NCBI GenBank assembly: GCA_945285405.1
Contig: CALYQJ010000008.1
Coordinates: forward strand, 17,566-81,565
From: an uncultured Lactobacillaceae bacterium
Lineage (GTDB): Bacteria > Bacillota > Bacilli > Lactobacillales > Lactobacillaceae
DNA length: 64,000 nt
Direction: 5' to 3'
Below are positions 45,712-56,300 of the stretch, piece after piece. Both the position numbers and the translations under genes were made by a program. Numbering within the stretch: position 1 is the first letter of the stretch; each line of letters begins with the position of its first letter. The notes beneath the pieces were generated by a model that saw nothing but the letters and a program-made list of their open reading frames with translations, ran no database searches and was not told the DNA's origin.

Positions 45712-46461
45712 ATGATAATCGATTCAATTAAAAATAAACATATTAAAACAATAAAAAAATTATCGCAAAAAAAATATCAAAAGAAAACTCATCAATATCT
45801 AATTGAAGGCCGTCATCTAGTGGATGAAGCTTTGAAATATGGCACACCTATTGAAGTGCTAAGCACCCCTGCTACCCAAGATAATTATACTAAAGTACAG
45901 TGTAGGTTTACTTTAATTAGCAATCAAGTTGCTAGTTTTCTTTCGGATACAATGACTCCAGAGGGTGTATTTGCGGTAATGCCTATATTTCAATCTTCTT
46001 GGACAATAGGAAATTGGATAATTTTTGATGGGTTACAAGATCCAGGAAATGCTGGTACTATTTTACGTACTGCTGATTTTTTTAATTATCAAGGAGTTTT
46101 TTTTAGTGATAATTCAGTTTCTCCATATATGCCGAAACTTTTGAGAGCGGCTCAAGGTAGCAATTTTCACTTACAAATAATAACAGGTAATATTATTACT
46201 TTTTTAAATAAGTTACGCCAATGTCAAATTCCTATTTTAGGAACTGTATTACACCATTCGGCTCAAAATTTAGCAAATTATCATCCGCCAAAACCTTATG
46301 CCTTAATTTTAGGTAATGAAGGTCAAGGAATAAGTAAACCTGTTGCTGAATTGATCGATCATAATGTTATTATTCCAGCAAGTGGTCAAGCTGAAAGTTT
46401 GAATGTAGCAGTAGCAGCAGGAATTTTAATGTATACTTTAAAAATAAATATAAACAATTGA
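45712..46461 (+). CDS. SpoU/TrmH-family RNA 2'-O-methyltransferase
   Basis: 249 aa with an N-terminal substrate-binding domain (KKTHQYLIEGRHLVDEALKYG) and a SPOUT knot: motif 1 GLQDPGNAGTILRTADFF (about 107-124), motif 2 LILGNEGQGIS (about 200-210) and motif 3 SGQAESLNVAVAAGILMY (about 224-241). The target RNA is not deducible. No SD is visible before the ATG. The next gene overlaps its stop region. Confidence 0.92.
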   Translation: MIIDSIKNKHIKTIKKLSQKKYQKKTHQYLIEGRHLVDEALKYGTPIEVLSTPATQDNYTKVQCRFTLISNQVASFLSDTMTPEGVFAVMPIFQSSWTIGNWIIFDGLQDPGNAGTILRTADFFNYQGVFFSDNSVSPYMPKLLRAAQGSNFHLQIITGNIITFLNKLRQCQIPILGTVLHHSAQNLANYHPPKPYALILGNEGQGISKPVAELIDHNVIIPASGQAESLNVAVAAGILMYTLKININN

Positions 46462-46472
46462 AGGAAATTAAT

Positions 46473-47972
46473 TTGAAATTTGATAAATTAGATTTACAAC
46501 CAGATCTTTTAGAGGCAATTAGTGAAGCTGGGTATGTTGAAATGACACCAATTCAAGAACAAACCTTGCCTTTAGTTTTACAAAATAAAGATGTAATGGG
46601 TCAAGCTCAAACCGGAACAGGTAAAACTGCAGCTTTTGGTATTCCCGCAGTTCAGGAAGCTAATCATGAGGATAACTTTATTTCAACTTTGGTTCTCTCG
46701 CCTACAAGAGAATTGGCAATTCAAACTCGTGATGAGTTAGCAAAGTTAGGAAGAAAAAAAAGAATTAAAGTAATGGTTGTCTATGGTGGCAGTGATATTA
46801 GAAGGCAAATTCATGATTTACGTAAATCACCGCAAATTTTAGTTGGAACTCCTGGACGTCTGTTAGATCACTTAAATCGAAAAACTGTTGATTTTTCGCG
46901 GTTAAAAACTTTAGTTTTAGATGAAGCTGATGAAATGTTGGATATGGGTTTTTTGGAAGATATTTCCAAAATAATTCGAACTTTACCAAAAGAACGTCAA
47001 ACTTTATTATTTTCAGCAACTTTACCTCCAGACATTATACAGATTGGTACTGCATTTATGAATAATCCAGTTACCATAAAAGTAAAATCAAGTGAGTTAA
47101 CAGCTGATTTAATTGATCAATATTTTGTGAAAGCTAGAGATCATGAAAAATTTGATTTTATGACTCGTTTAATTGATGTGCAACAGCCTGAGTTAGCTTT
47201 AATATTTGGTAGAACAAAACGAAGAGTAGATGAGTTAACTCGAGGTTTGAAAATTCGTGGATTTAAAGCTGAAGGAATTCATGGAGATTTAACTCAACAA
47301 AAACGAATGAATGTTTTAAGAATGTTTAAATCTGGAGAAATTCAACTTTTAGTTGCAACTGACGTTGCAGCTAGAGGATTAGATATTCGTGGTGTTACTC
47401 ATGTATATAACTACGATATTCCTCAAGATCCGGAAAGCTATGTTCATCGAATTGGTCGAACTGGTCGTGCAGGTCGTGCTGGGATGTCAATTACTTTTGT
47501 TAATCCAAGAGAAATTGACTATTTAAGGGAAATTGAAAAATTAACAAAAGTAAAAATGTTACCTTTAAAGCCACCTTCCACAGCTCAAGTGCAAAAAGAG
47601 CTAATAAGTCATGCAGTTTCTGAGATAGAGCTTAAAGCCAGTTCAAATGGTTTGAATGGGTATAAAGAAGAGGCTAAAAAGCTTATTAATGAAATTGATC
47701 CTATTGTTTTAGCGAGTCTTTTATTGCAAAGTTATACCAAGAGTAATGTTAAGAATCGTCCTGTTAATATTTCAACTGAACGTCCGTTGCCTTTAAAAAA
47801 GAGAGGTAGTCGTCGTCGAAATAAGAGTGATCGACGTTCCTTTCACCGTTCAAAAACACATAAAAATAATAATTATGATTTCAAAAAAAATCACTCTTCT
47901 AAAAAAAATAATTATCAAAATTCATCGAGTAAGAAAATTAAACGGAATTTTGTAATTAGAACTAATGTCTAA
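46473..47972 (+). CDS. cshA: DEAD-box RNA helicase CshA
   Basis: ATP-dependent RNA helicase of mRNA decay and ribosome assembly, cold-important in Firmicutes. TTG 46473 is preferred (AAGGAA 6 bp upstream; the protein begins MKFDKLDLQPDLLEAI like CshA); TTG 46458 is an in-frame alternative. 499 aa with the Q motif, Walker A AQTGTGKT, PTRELAIQ, DEAD in VLDEADEMLD, SAT and HRIGRTGRAGRAG, then a long basic tail (KKRGSRRRNKSDRRSFHRS) likely to bind RNA. Confidence 0.96.
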   Translation: MKFDKLDLQPDLLEAISEAGYVEMTPIQEQTLPLVLQNKDVMGQAQTGTGKTAAFGIPAVQEANHEDNFISTLVLSPTRELAIQTRDELAKLGRKKRIKVMVVYGGSDIRRQIHDLRKSPQILVGTPGRLLDHLNRKTVDFSRLKTLVLDEADEMLDMGFLEDISKIIRTLPKERQTLLFSATLPPDIIQIGTAFMNNPVTIKVKSSELTADLIDQYFVKARDHEKFDFMTRLIDVQQPELALIFGRTKRRVDELTRGLKIRGFKAEGIHGDLTQQKRMNVLRMFKSGEIQLLVATDVAARGLDIRGVTHVYNYDIPQDPESYVHRIGRTGRAGRAGMSITFVNPREIDYLREIEKLTKVKMLPLKPPSTAQVQKELISHAVSEIELKASSNGLNGYKEEAKKLINEIDPIVLASLLLQSYTKSNVKNRPVNISTERPLPLKKRGSRRRNKSDRRSFHRSKTHKNNNYDFKKNHSSKKNNYQNSSSKKIKRNFVIRTNV

Positions 47973-48339
47973 TATTTATGGAATTGGAATTGATCTTACT
48001 GAAAAAAAAAGAGTAAATTATCTTTTTCAACGTTATGGCGATCAATTCGTTAAACGCATACTAACAAGAGAAGAAAACGATTATTTTCATCAATTTAAAG
48101 TTTTAGCAAAGCAAATTGAATTCCTTGGTGGTCGATTTAGTGCTAAAGAAAGTTATTCAAAGGCTTTAGGAACTGGTCTTGGAGTTTTGAGTTTTCAAGA
48201 TATTGCCATTTTGAATAAGCCTAATGGTAAGCCCTATTTTTTGTATCATCCCTTTAAAGGTAAAGGATTTATTACAATCAGTCATTCAAAAGAATTAGTT
48301 ATAACGGAAGTAATTTTGGAAGATAAAAATGAAATTTGA
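47965..48339 (+). CDS. acpS: Holo-(acyl-carrier-protein) synthase
   Basis: Transfers 4'-phosphopantetheine from CoA to ACP. 124 aa with the two Mg-binding motifs GIGIDLTEKKRV (6-17) and FLGGRFSAKESYSKALGTGLG (about 53-73). It overlaps cshA by 8 bp and alr by 11 bp; acpS-alr is a standard Firmicutes pair. Confidence 0.96.
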   Translation: MSNIYGIGIDLTEKKRVNYLFQRYGDQFVKRILTREENDYFHQFKVLAKQIEFLGGRFSAKESYSKALGTGLGVLSFQDIAILNKPNGKPYFLYHPFKGKGFITISHSKELVITEVILEDKNEI

Positions 48340-49453
48340 TTTTATTCCTTCAACAATTTATATAAATCAACAAGCTATTTATCAAAATGTAAAGTATTTT
48401 CAGCATTTGCATCCACAAAAGAAAATTTGGGCTGTTGTAAAAGCAGATGCTTATGGTCATGGGGTGCATAATGTTTGTTCACCAGCTTTAGCAGCTGGTG
48501 CTAATGGTTTCTGTGTCGCATATGTTGATGAAGCACTAGTCCTTCGGAAGATGGGAGTTGACACATTAATTTTAGTTTTAGGAGCAAGTCTTCCAGAGTC
48601 AGTATCTGTAGCTCAAAAAGAAGGTATAAGTCTAACAGCTCCATCGTTTGATTGGTTGCAAAAGTCTCTTAAATATTTAGACCCGAATTGTTTAAAAAGA
48701 CTTAAGGTGCATATAGCCCTTGATACAGGTATGGGGCGTATTGGTTTTACTAATTTGGCAGAATTGAAAAGAGCAATTAATTTTATCAATCAACACCAAC
48801 AAATTTTTGAATTAGAAGGATTGTTTACTCATTTTGCAACTGCTGATGAAAATGATGTTTATTATCAACATCAAGAAGCGAAATTTAAAGAGTTAATTGC
48901 GCAAATAAATGAGCCCGTTAAGTATTTACATTGTGAAAATAGTGCAGCAGGTTTGTTGGAACCTGAAGATAATTTTACTAATACTATACGTTTAGGAATT
49001 GGTATGTATGGTGTTTCACCGTTGAATTTTTCAAGTGATTTAGCCACCCATTTACATCCAGTAATGAGTTTAAAATCTAAAATTTCTTTTATTAAAAAAA
49101 TAAAGAAAGGATCTAAAATAAGCTATGGTGCAACTTATACTGCACCAAAAGATGAATGGATTGCGACCGTTTCTATCGGATATGCAGATGGTTGGTTGCG
49201 TCGACTTCAAGGGTTTAAAGTTTTAGTTGATGGGCAATATTGTTCTAATGTTGGTCGGATTACTATGGATCAATTAATGATAAAAGTTCCACGTCATTAT
49301 CCAATTGGAACTCCAGTTACATTTTTGGGAAAGGACGGCACTCAAGAAATTACTGCAACTGAAATTGCTGATTATGCTCAAACAATTCCATATGAAATAT
49401 TTACATGTTTTTCTAAACGTTTACCACGTGTAGCAATAAATTTAATTAATTAG
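48329..49453 (+). CDS. alr: Alanine racemase
   Basis: PLP enzyme producing D-alanine for wall and teichoic acid synthesis. 374 aa with the PLP lysine in WAVVKADAYGHG (about 31-42), HIALDTGMGRIGF and the catalytic tyrosine region SKISYGATYTAP, then SIGYADGWLRR and GRITMDQLMI. It overlaps acpS. Confidence 0.97.
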   Translation: MKFDFIPSTIYINQQAIYQNVKYFQHLHPQKKIWAVVKADAYGHGVHNVCSPALAAGANGFCVAYVDEALVLRKMGVDTLILVLGASLPESVSVAQKEGISLTAPSFDWLQKSLKYLDPNCLKRLKVHIALDTGMGRIGFTNLAELKRAINFINQHQQIFELEGLFTHFATADENDVYYQHQEAKFKELIAQINEPVKYLHCENSAAGLLEPEDNFTNTIRLGIGMYGVSPLNFSSDLATHLHPVMSLKSKISFIKKIKKGSKISYGATYTAPKDEWIATVSIGYADGWLRRLQGFKVLVDGQYCSNVGRITMDQLMIKVPRHYPIGTPVTFLGKDGTQEITATEIADYAQTIPYEIFTCFSKRLPRVAINLIN

Positions 49454-49464
49454 GAGTTTATTTA

Positions 49465-50136
49465 ATGTTGAATGAAATGATGAACCGTCATATTGTTTCG
49501 GACACGGTTTTGTCATATTTACGTTCTCATCTGCAGGAAACTGATAATATAGCTCTTCAGAAACTTCGAAAAGAAGCTCAGTTAAAGAAATTACCAATAA
49601 TTCCTTTAGAAACAGCTTCTTTTTTTCGGCTTTTAATGAAGATTCAACAACCGCAATATGTTTTAGAAGTCGGTACAGCAATTGGTTATTCTGCATTATT
49701 AATGGCAATAGAGAGTCCTAAAATAAAAAAATTAATTACTTTTGAACGTAATCCAGTGATGTATCATCAAGCAGTTTTTAATATTAAAAATTTCCAACTT
49801 TCTAATAAAATTGAAATTAAATTTGGAGATATAGCTAATCAATATTCAAAAATTAAATTAATGCAATTTGATTTAATTTTTCTTGATGGAGCAAAATCAA
49901 AATATTTAAATCAGTTTAACCATTTAATTAATAATTTAAAATCAAATGGAATTATATTGATTGATGATATTTTTCAAGGAGGAGATACGTTTCGCTCTAT
50001 ATCTCAGATTCGTCATCGTAATAAAGGAATTCATCGCCATCTTAACCAGTTGTTAACAGAAGTTTTAGATCCACAGAAGTACACCTCCACATTATTACCT
50101 TTGGGTGATGGATTATTAATGATTATGAAAAATTAA
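49465..50136 (+). CDS. trmR: O-methyltransferase, TrmR/YrrM family
   Basis: SAM-dependent enzyme of the family that methylates 5-hydroxyuridine at tRNA wobble positions in Bacillus. 223 aa with LEVGTAIGYSALLMA (about 72-86), FDLIFLDGAKSKYL and IILIDDIFQGG. AGGAG lies upstream of the ATG. The gene converges with the L,D-transpeptidase gene, the ends overlapping by 4 bp. The tRNA role is inferred from family. Confidence 0.88.
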   Translation: MLNEMMNRHIVSDTVLSYLRSHLQETDNIALQKLRKEAQLKKLPIIPLETASFFRLLMKIQQPQYVLEVGTAIGYSALLMAIESPKIKKLITFERNPVMYHQAVFNIKNFQLSNKIEIKFGDIANQYSKIKLMQFDLIFLDGAKSKYLNQFNHLINNLKSNGIILIDDIFQGGDTFRSISQIRHRNKGIHRHLNQLLTEVLDPQKYTSTLLPLGDGLLMIMKN

Positions 50137-51575
50137 TAAATGATAACGGGGGTTCCAATAGGTAGAATATCAAAAAATTTAGCAATAACTTCAGGAGGAT
50201 TATTAATACAACCATGACTACCATGTTCTTTGTACCAGTCACCACCATATTTTGGTTGCCAAGGAGAATCATGTAAACCGACACCTGTATAATCAATAGG
50301 GATCCAATAAGAAACAAATGAATCATATTTAGTACCATCATCATTTAGTCCCTTTAAATGTTGATTTTTTTGTTTATTCCAAATTACAAAAGTACCAGTA
50401 GGGGTATCGTTATTATTAGTCGGTTTTCCAGTTACTATGTCAGTTTGGAGGAAAAGCTTGCCGTTAACATAGACCCATTCATGTTGCTTTGCTTTACTAA
50501 CTTCGACATAAGTTTTACCCAGATCGTTAGGATTATTGTTTTCTATACCCTGACCAATTGTCGTAGCTTTTATTTCACCGGATTTACCAGCTAATAAATT
50601 AGTTTTAATTTTTTGATAATCAGCTTCTAAGTTAATTTGACGACCATAAGTACCGCCCTTTAATTGAATATTTGCACCATCACTAGTTTTGAATTTTCTT
50701 GTAATTCCTACAGTTGAATAGTTTTTATTAATGTTAGCTAGATAATTATAAATATCTTGAGAATTTAATTTAACACTTTTTCCGTCATAGTTAATCCAAC
50801 TAATGATAATTTCTGAAGGAATTTTAATAGTTGCAACATTCGCTACTTGGTAAATGATATTAGTATTTTGAATTGTTTGAATTTGGTTCAATTGCTTTTT
50901 AAGATTAGGATCAGTGTCTTTAATATTTGGTTTTTGGTAGTCATCTTCTGTAATATATATTTTTAAATTAGAATTATAAATACTTGACTGAATTTTTTTT
51001 TGTAATTTAGTAAAATTCACAGTATTACCATCAATTTGCTTAACTAGATGATATTTTCCATTTTCTAGTACTATTCCTGCATCTTTAGGAGCTACTCGTT
51101 TTTGATTTAGTTCATTTTTAACTTTATTTTCAAATTTTTTCAGACTTTGTTGATCTAACAATACTGTTAAATTTTCAGTTTCTATATTAGATTTACGTGA
51201 TTCAGAAATAGCTAAAGTTTTCACACCCCATAATGCAGGATTTTGCTTTTTTATTAATTTATTCAATAAATCAGGATAATTTTTCTTTAATTTAAGCTCT
51301 TTGCTACTAATAGAAAATAATACTTGGTCTTTTTCAATAATTTTAAAATTCATTTGATCTAATTTGAGATGTAAAATTTGTGCTGCTTGTTCAACTGTTT
51401 TATCTGAAATATCAATACCATAAATTTCAGTGTTTGGAAGAAAATGGTTTTGATAATTTAAAGAGTAAACAAAATAAAATCCCGTCAAAAGTAGTACACC
51501 GACAATTGAAGAAATAAAAAAAGGTTTAAAAATTTTAATTTTTTTATTTTTTGCTTTTGAATAAGTTCTTTTCAT
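50133..51575 (-). CDS. L,D-transpeptidase (YkuD) with peptidoglycan-binding-4 domains
   Basis: Membrane-anchored wall enzyme making L,D crosslinks or attaching proteins. From ATG 51575 it has 480 aa (TTG 51587 also possible; neither has a good SD). It comprises a basic cytoplasmic head, a transmembrane helix (about 19-41), two PG_binding_4-type regions (about 60-330) and a C-terminal YkuD domain from about 355. The catalytic motif HGSHGCINNPPEV is intact, ending PIGTPVIIY. YkuD enzymes are relatively beta-lactam tolerant except to carbapenems (family knowledge). Confidence 0.93.
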   Translation of the reverse strand: MKRTYSKAKNKKIKIFKPFFISSIVGVLLLTGFYFVYSLNYQNHFLPNTEIYGIDISDKTVEQAAQILHLKLDQMNFKIIEKDQVLFSISSKELKLKKNYPDLLNKLIKKQNPALWGVKTLAISESRKSNIETENLTVLLDQQSLKKFENKVKNELNQKRVAPKDAGIVLENGKYHLVKQIDGNTVNFTKLQKKIQSSIYNSNLKIYITEDDYQKPNIKDTDPNLKKQLNQIQTIQNTNIIYQVANVATIKIPSEIIISWINYDGKSVKLNSQDIYNYLANINKNYSTVGITRKFKTSDGANIQLKGGTYGRQINLEADYQKIKTNLLAGKSGEIKATTIGQGIENNNPNDLGKTYVEVSKAKQHEWVYVNGKLFLQTDIVTGKPTNNNDTPTGTFVIWNKQKNQHLKGLNDDGTKYDSFVSYWIPIDYTGVGLHDSPWQPKYGGDWYKEHGSHGCINNPPEVIAKFFDILPIGTPVIIY

Positions 51576-51610
51576 TATTTTTACCAATTTTATTAAAATT
51601 TTTCACATTT

Positions 51611-51616
51611 ATTTTA
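51611..51616 (-). promoter_or_regulatory. Probable extended -10 for the L,D-transpeptidase gene
   Basis: On the minus strand TGGTAAAAT gives an extended -10 (TG-n-TAAAAT) about 36 bp upstream of the ATG, downstream of the ldh terminator. No good -35 is seen. Confidence 0.35.
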
Positions 51617-51647
51617 CCATGAATATGTTTAAATCTGTTGAGAAAAA

Positions 51648-51680
51648 TAAAAAGCGCTCATTACGATGAACGCTTTTTAT
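51648..51680 (-). terminator. Terminator after ldh
   Basis: Stem AAAAAGCG-TCAT / ATGA-CGCTTTTT with one internal mismatch and a 4-nt loop; T runs lie on either side depending on strand. It begins about 33 bp after the ldh stop and separates ldh from the L,D-transpeptidase gene. Confidence 0.82.
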
Positions 51681-51712
51681 GTTATGAATTTTATTAAACA
51701 ATATATTTAAAA

Positions 51713-52736
<1,024 letters not shown>

Positions 52737-52762
52737 CCACAGCTTAAATTTTAGAACTGGTT

Positions 52763-52768
52763 TATAAT
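52763..52768 (+). promoter_or_regulatory. -10 of the pth promoter, placing the transcript start at the ATG
   Basis: Consensus TATAAT ends 6 bp before the pth ATG at 52775, so the expected start of transcription coincides with the start codon. No SD is present. No strong -35 is visible. Confidence 0.5.
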
Positions 52769-52774
52769 GTAATA

Positions 52775-53353
52775 ATGACAAAATTATTAGTTGGTCTGGG
52801 AAATCCCGGAGAAAAGTATGAAAAAACACGTCATAATATTGGTTTTATGGCTTTAGAATTCTTTTTAAAAGAAAATAATTTTACCTGGAAGAAAACTGAA
52901 AAAGATCAACGTTATTCACTTTTAAATTTATTTGGTTCACGTTTTATTGCTTTAGAACCTTTGACTTTTATGAATGAATCAGGAAGATCAGTTAAATATA
53001 TTAAAGAAAAATTTAAGATTGAATCTAAAGACATTTTGGTGATTCATGATGATTTAGATATGCCTAATGGCAGAATTAAAGTAAAGGTTGAAAAATCTTC
53101 TGGTGGTCATCATGGTGTTGGAGATATTATGCAAGCTTTAGGAACGAAAGATTTTATTAATTTAAAAATTGGCATTGAACATCCACAAACTCAAAGTGTA
53201 GTTTCATGGGTTCTTGGTAGATTTTCTCAAACACAAATGGGTGAAATTTCGGATGCCATTATTAAATCTTCAGAAATTATTACGGACTTTATTGAAGGAT
53301 TTGATGCAAATAAACTAATGAATAAATACAATGGCTATGAAAAAAATCAATAA
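52775..53353 (+). CDS. pth: Peptidyl-tRNA hydrolase
   Basis: Recycles peptidyl-tRNA dropped by stalled ribosomes. 192 aa with LVGLGNPGEKYEKTRHNIGFMAL (catalytic His20), FMNESGRSVK, the catalytic Asp region VIHDDLDMPNGRIKVK and SSGGHHGVGDIMQ. There is no SD and a -10 lies 6 bp upstream, so a leaderless message is likely. It leads the pth-mfd-rqcP-divIC-tilS-hpt-ftsH run. Confidence 0.97.
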   Translation: MTKLLVGLGNPGEKYEKTRHNIGFMALEFFLKENNFTWKKTEKDQRYSLLNLFGSRFIALEPLTFMNESGRSVKYIKEKFKIESKDILVIHDDLDMPNGRIKVKVEKSSGGHHGVGDIMQALGTKDFINLKIGIEHPQTQSVVSWVLGRFSQTQMGEISDAIIKSSEIITDFIEGFDANKLMNKYNGYEKNQ

Positions 53354-56300
53354 TATTTATCAATTTTTTGAAAAATCTGATTTTTATCAAATAGTTGATC
53401 AGGCACTTAATCAACCAGGTCGTCATGCAATTTCTGGTGTTCAAGGATCTTTAGTAAGCTTTATTTTAGCTCGTGCTTTTTTAAAAAAGCAGCAACAGAT
53501 TATCGTTTTTGCGGCTAATCTTGATGAGATTAATAATATTGTTGATGATTTGGTTAATTTTGTTGACTCTGATAAAATCTATCATTTTTCGACAGAAGAA
53601 GTTTTATTTTCTACTAATCTTACCGCTTCACCTGAAAATCAACATGATCGAGCTCAATTTATGCATGCTCTTCTTACCAAAAAAAAAGGAATTTATTTTT
53701 TAACTCCGGAAAGCTTGGTTCATCCCGTCACTTCACCTGAAATATTTGCGAGTGCGAGCTTTGAAATTAACATCGATAAAGATATTTCTCGAGAAAGTTT
53801 AATTCAGAAATTAGAACTAGCTGGTTTAAGACGAAAGCCGCAAGTTGAAAAAATTGGTGAATATGCAGTAAGGGGTGATATTGTTGACTTTTATACCTTT
53901 GGAGAAGATACTCCAATTAGAGTTGAATTATTTGATACGCAAGTTGATTCTATTCGCCGTTTTGCTTTAGACTCTCAGCGTTCACTAGATAAATTAAAAA
54001 AAGTACAAATTATTCCCGTATCGGATCGTTTAATAACTAATGATGAAATTGAAAAATTAATTAATTCAAAAGGAAATAATTCTTTAGTTAATTATTTAAA
54101 AAGCTATTTGGATAGCGAAAAACAAATTGAAAATTTTCCTTATTTGGAAACAATAATTGGAGATAATTTAATTACCAGTTATTTCAATTCAAAAAGCACG
54201 GTCTTTTTTATTGAATGGGCTAAGATAATGGAAACTGTTGCTGTAATTGATCAGCAACTTATGCAATTAAAAAAACAACTAAATGAAGAAAAGCATTATT
54301 TTCAGTCAATTTTTGTCGAGCGAAATTTTTCGAGATTATTACAAAATTTAGTAAATCCTCAAATTTATTTGTCTAATATTCAACGAGGAATGGGTAAAGT
54401 TTCATTTAAATCTCAAAAAAGGATTATCGCCCGAAATGTTCCCTCGTTTGTTGATCAATTAACTTCATTTGAAAAATTTTTAATTGAAAATAAAACTCGT
54501 AAAGCAACAATAATTTTAAGTTTACCTGAAGCAAATCAAGTTGAATCTGTAGAAAAGGTTTTAATAGATTTAAATCAAACGTACCAAAAAAATGAAAAAG
54601 AACCAGTACTAGATCATCAAATTAATATTACTAATATGGGATTTAATCAAGGATTTGATCTTGTTAATGAAAATATTATTTTAATTTCTACTGCTGAACT
54701 TTTTTCTACAAAAAATAAAAGACGGCGACGTGTCAATTTTTCTTATAAAAATTCTCGAAAAATTACTACTTTTTCTGAATTAAAAGTTGGAGATTATGTA
54801 GTTCATATTAATCACGGTATTGGTCGTTTTGTTGGGATGAAAACTGAAGTTCATGGTGGAATAAGCCGTGATTACATTACTATTCAATTTGCAGGAAGCG
54901 GCAAACTTTATTTACCGGTAAATCAAATACAATTCATACAAAAATACCAATCAGATAATGGAATTGCTCCCAAATTAAACAAGCTTGGAAGTTCTGAATG
55001 GCGAAAAACTCGGGCGAAAGTTTCAAAAAAAATTGATGATATGGCTGACGAATTAATTAATCGTTATGCTCAACGTCAAACACAAAAAGGGTTCTCTTTT
55101 TCACCTTATTCTGATTATGAAAGTGAATTTGCAGCAGCTTTTCCATATTTAGAAACTCCTGACCAACAACGTTCAATCAAAGAAGTTTTATCTGATATGG
55201 AAAAAAATGTGCCAATGGATCGGCTTTTAGTCGGTGACGTTGGATTTGGTAAGACTGAAGTAGCAATGCGTGCTTCATTTAAAGCTGTTTTAGACCATAA
55301 ACAAGTTGCTGTTTTAGCTCCAACAACAATTTTAGTACAGCAACATTATAATTCTTTTATTGATCGTTTTCGTAATTTTCCAGTTGATATTGAAATGGTT
55401 TCACGTTTTCGAACTCCGAAAGAAATAAAAGAAGTTATAAAAAAATTAAAACGCGGTCAAATTGATATTGTAATTGGTACTCATCGTTTGTTGTCTAGAG
55501 ATGTTCAATTTAAAGATTTAGGTTTACTGGTTATTGACGAAGAACAGCGATTTGGGGTTAAACATAAAGAACGTTTAAAAGCTTTAAAAAACAATGTTGA
55601 TGTTTTAACTCTTACAGCAACTCCAATTCCGCGTACATTACAATTAGCTACTTTGGGAGTAATAGATTTGTCCTTGATTGAAACAGCGCCGCCAGATCGT
55701 TATCCAGTAATGACTTATGTAAATGAATATAGTGTAGATTTAATTCAAGACGCAATTTCACGAGAGCTTCAGCGTCATGGACAAGTTTTTTATTTGCATA
55801 ATCGAGTTAGCGATATAGAACAAACGGTAAGTTTTTTGCAAGGTTTATTTCCTAAAGCCGAAATTGGTTATATTGATGGCCAAATGAGTGAATCACAATT
55901 AGAAAATACAATGTTGGATTTTTTAGAAAAACGTTTTGATATCTTAGTTACTACAACAATTATTGAAATTGGAGTTGATATTCCAAATGCTAACACACTT
56001 ATTGTTGAAAATGCTGATCGTTTTGGATTGTCAACCCTTTATCAATTACGGGGTAGAATTGGTCGCTCTAATCGAATTGCTTATGCCTATTTAACTTATC
56101 AACCAAATCGTTCTTTAACTGAAACTTCAGAGAAACGTTTAAGTGCCATACGTGATTTTACTGAATTAGGTTCAGGTTATAAATTAGCATTAACGGATTT
56201 ATCTATTCGGGGAGCTGGAAATATTTTAGGAAAAGAACAACATGGTTTTATTAATGAAGTTGGCTTTGATTTATTTTTAGAGATGCTTTCTGATGCAGTT

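Noticed and set aside
50358..50594. Plus-strand ORF of 78 codons inside the L,D-transpeptidase gene
   Set aside because: It is antisense to a well-supported YkuD gene, has no SD and no family features. Many similar antisense frames (for example 31746-32036 and 16265-16468) were dropped for the same reason.
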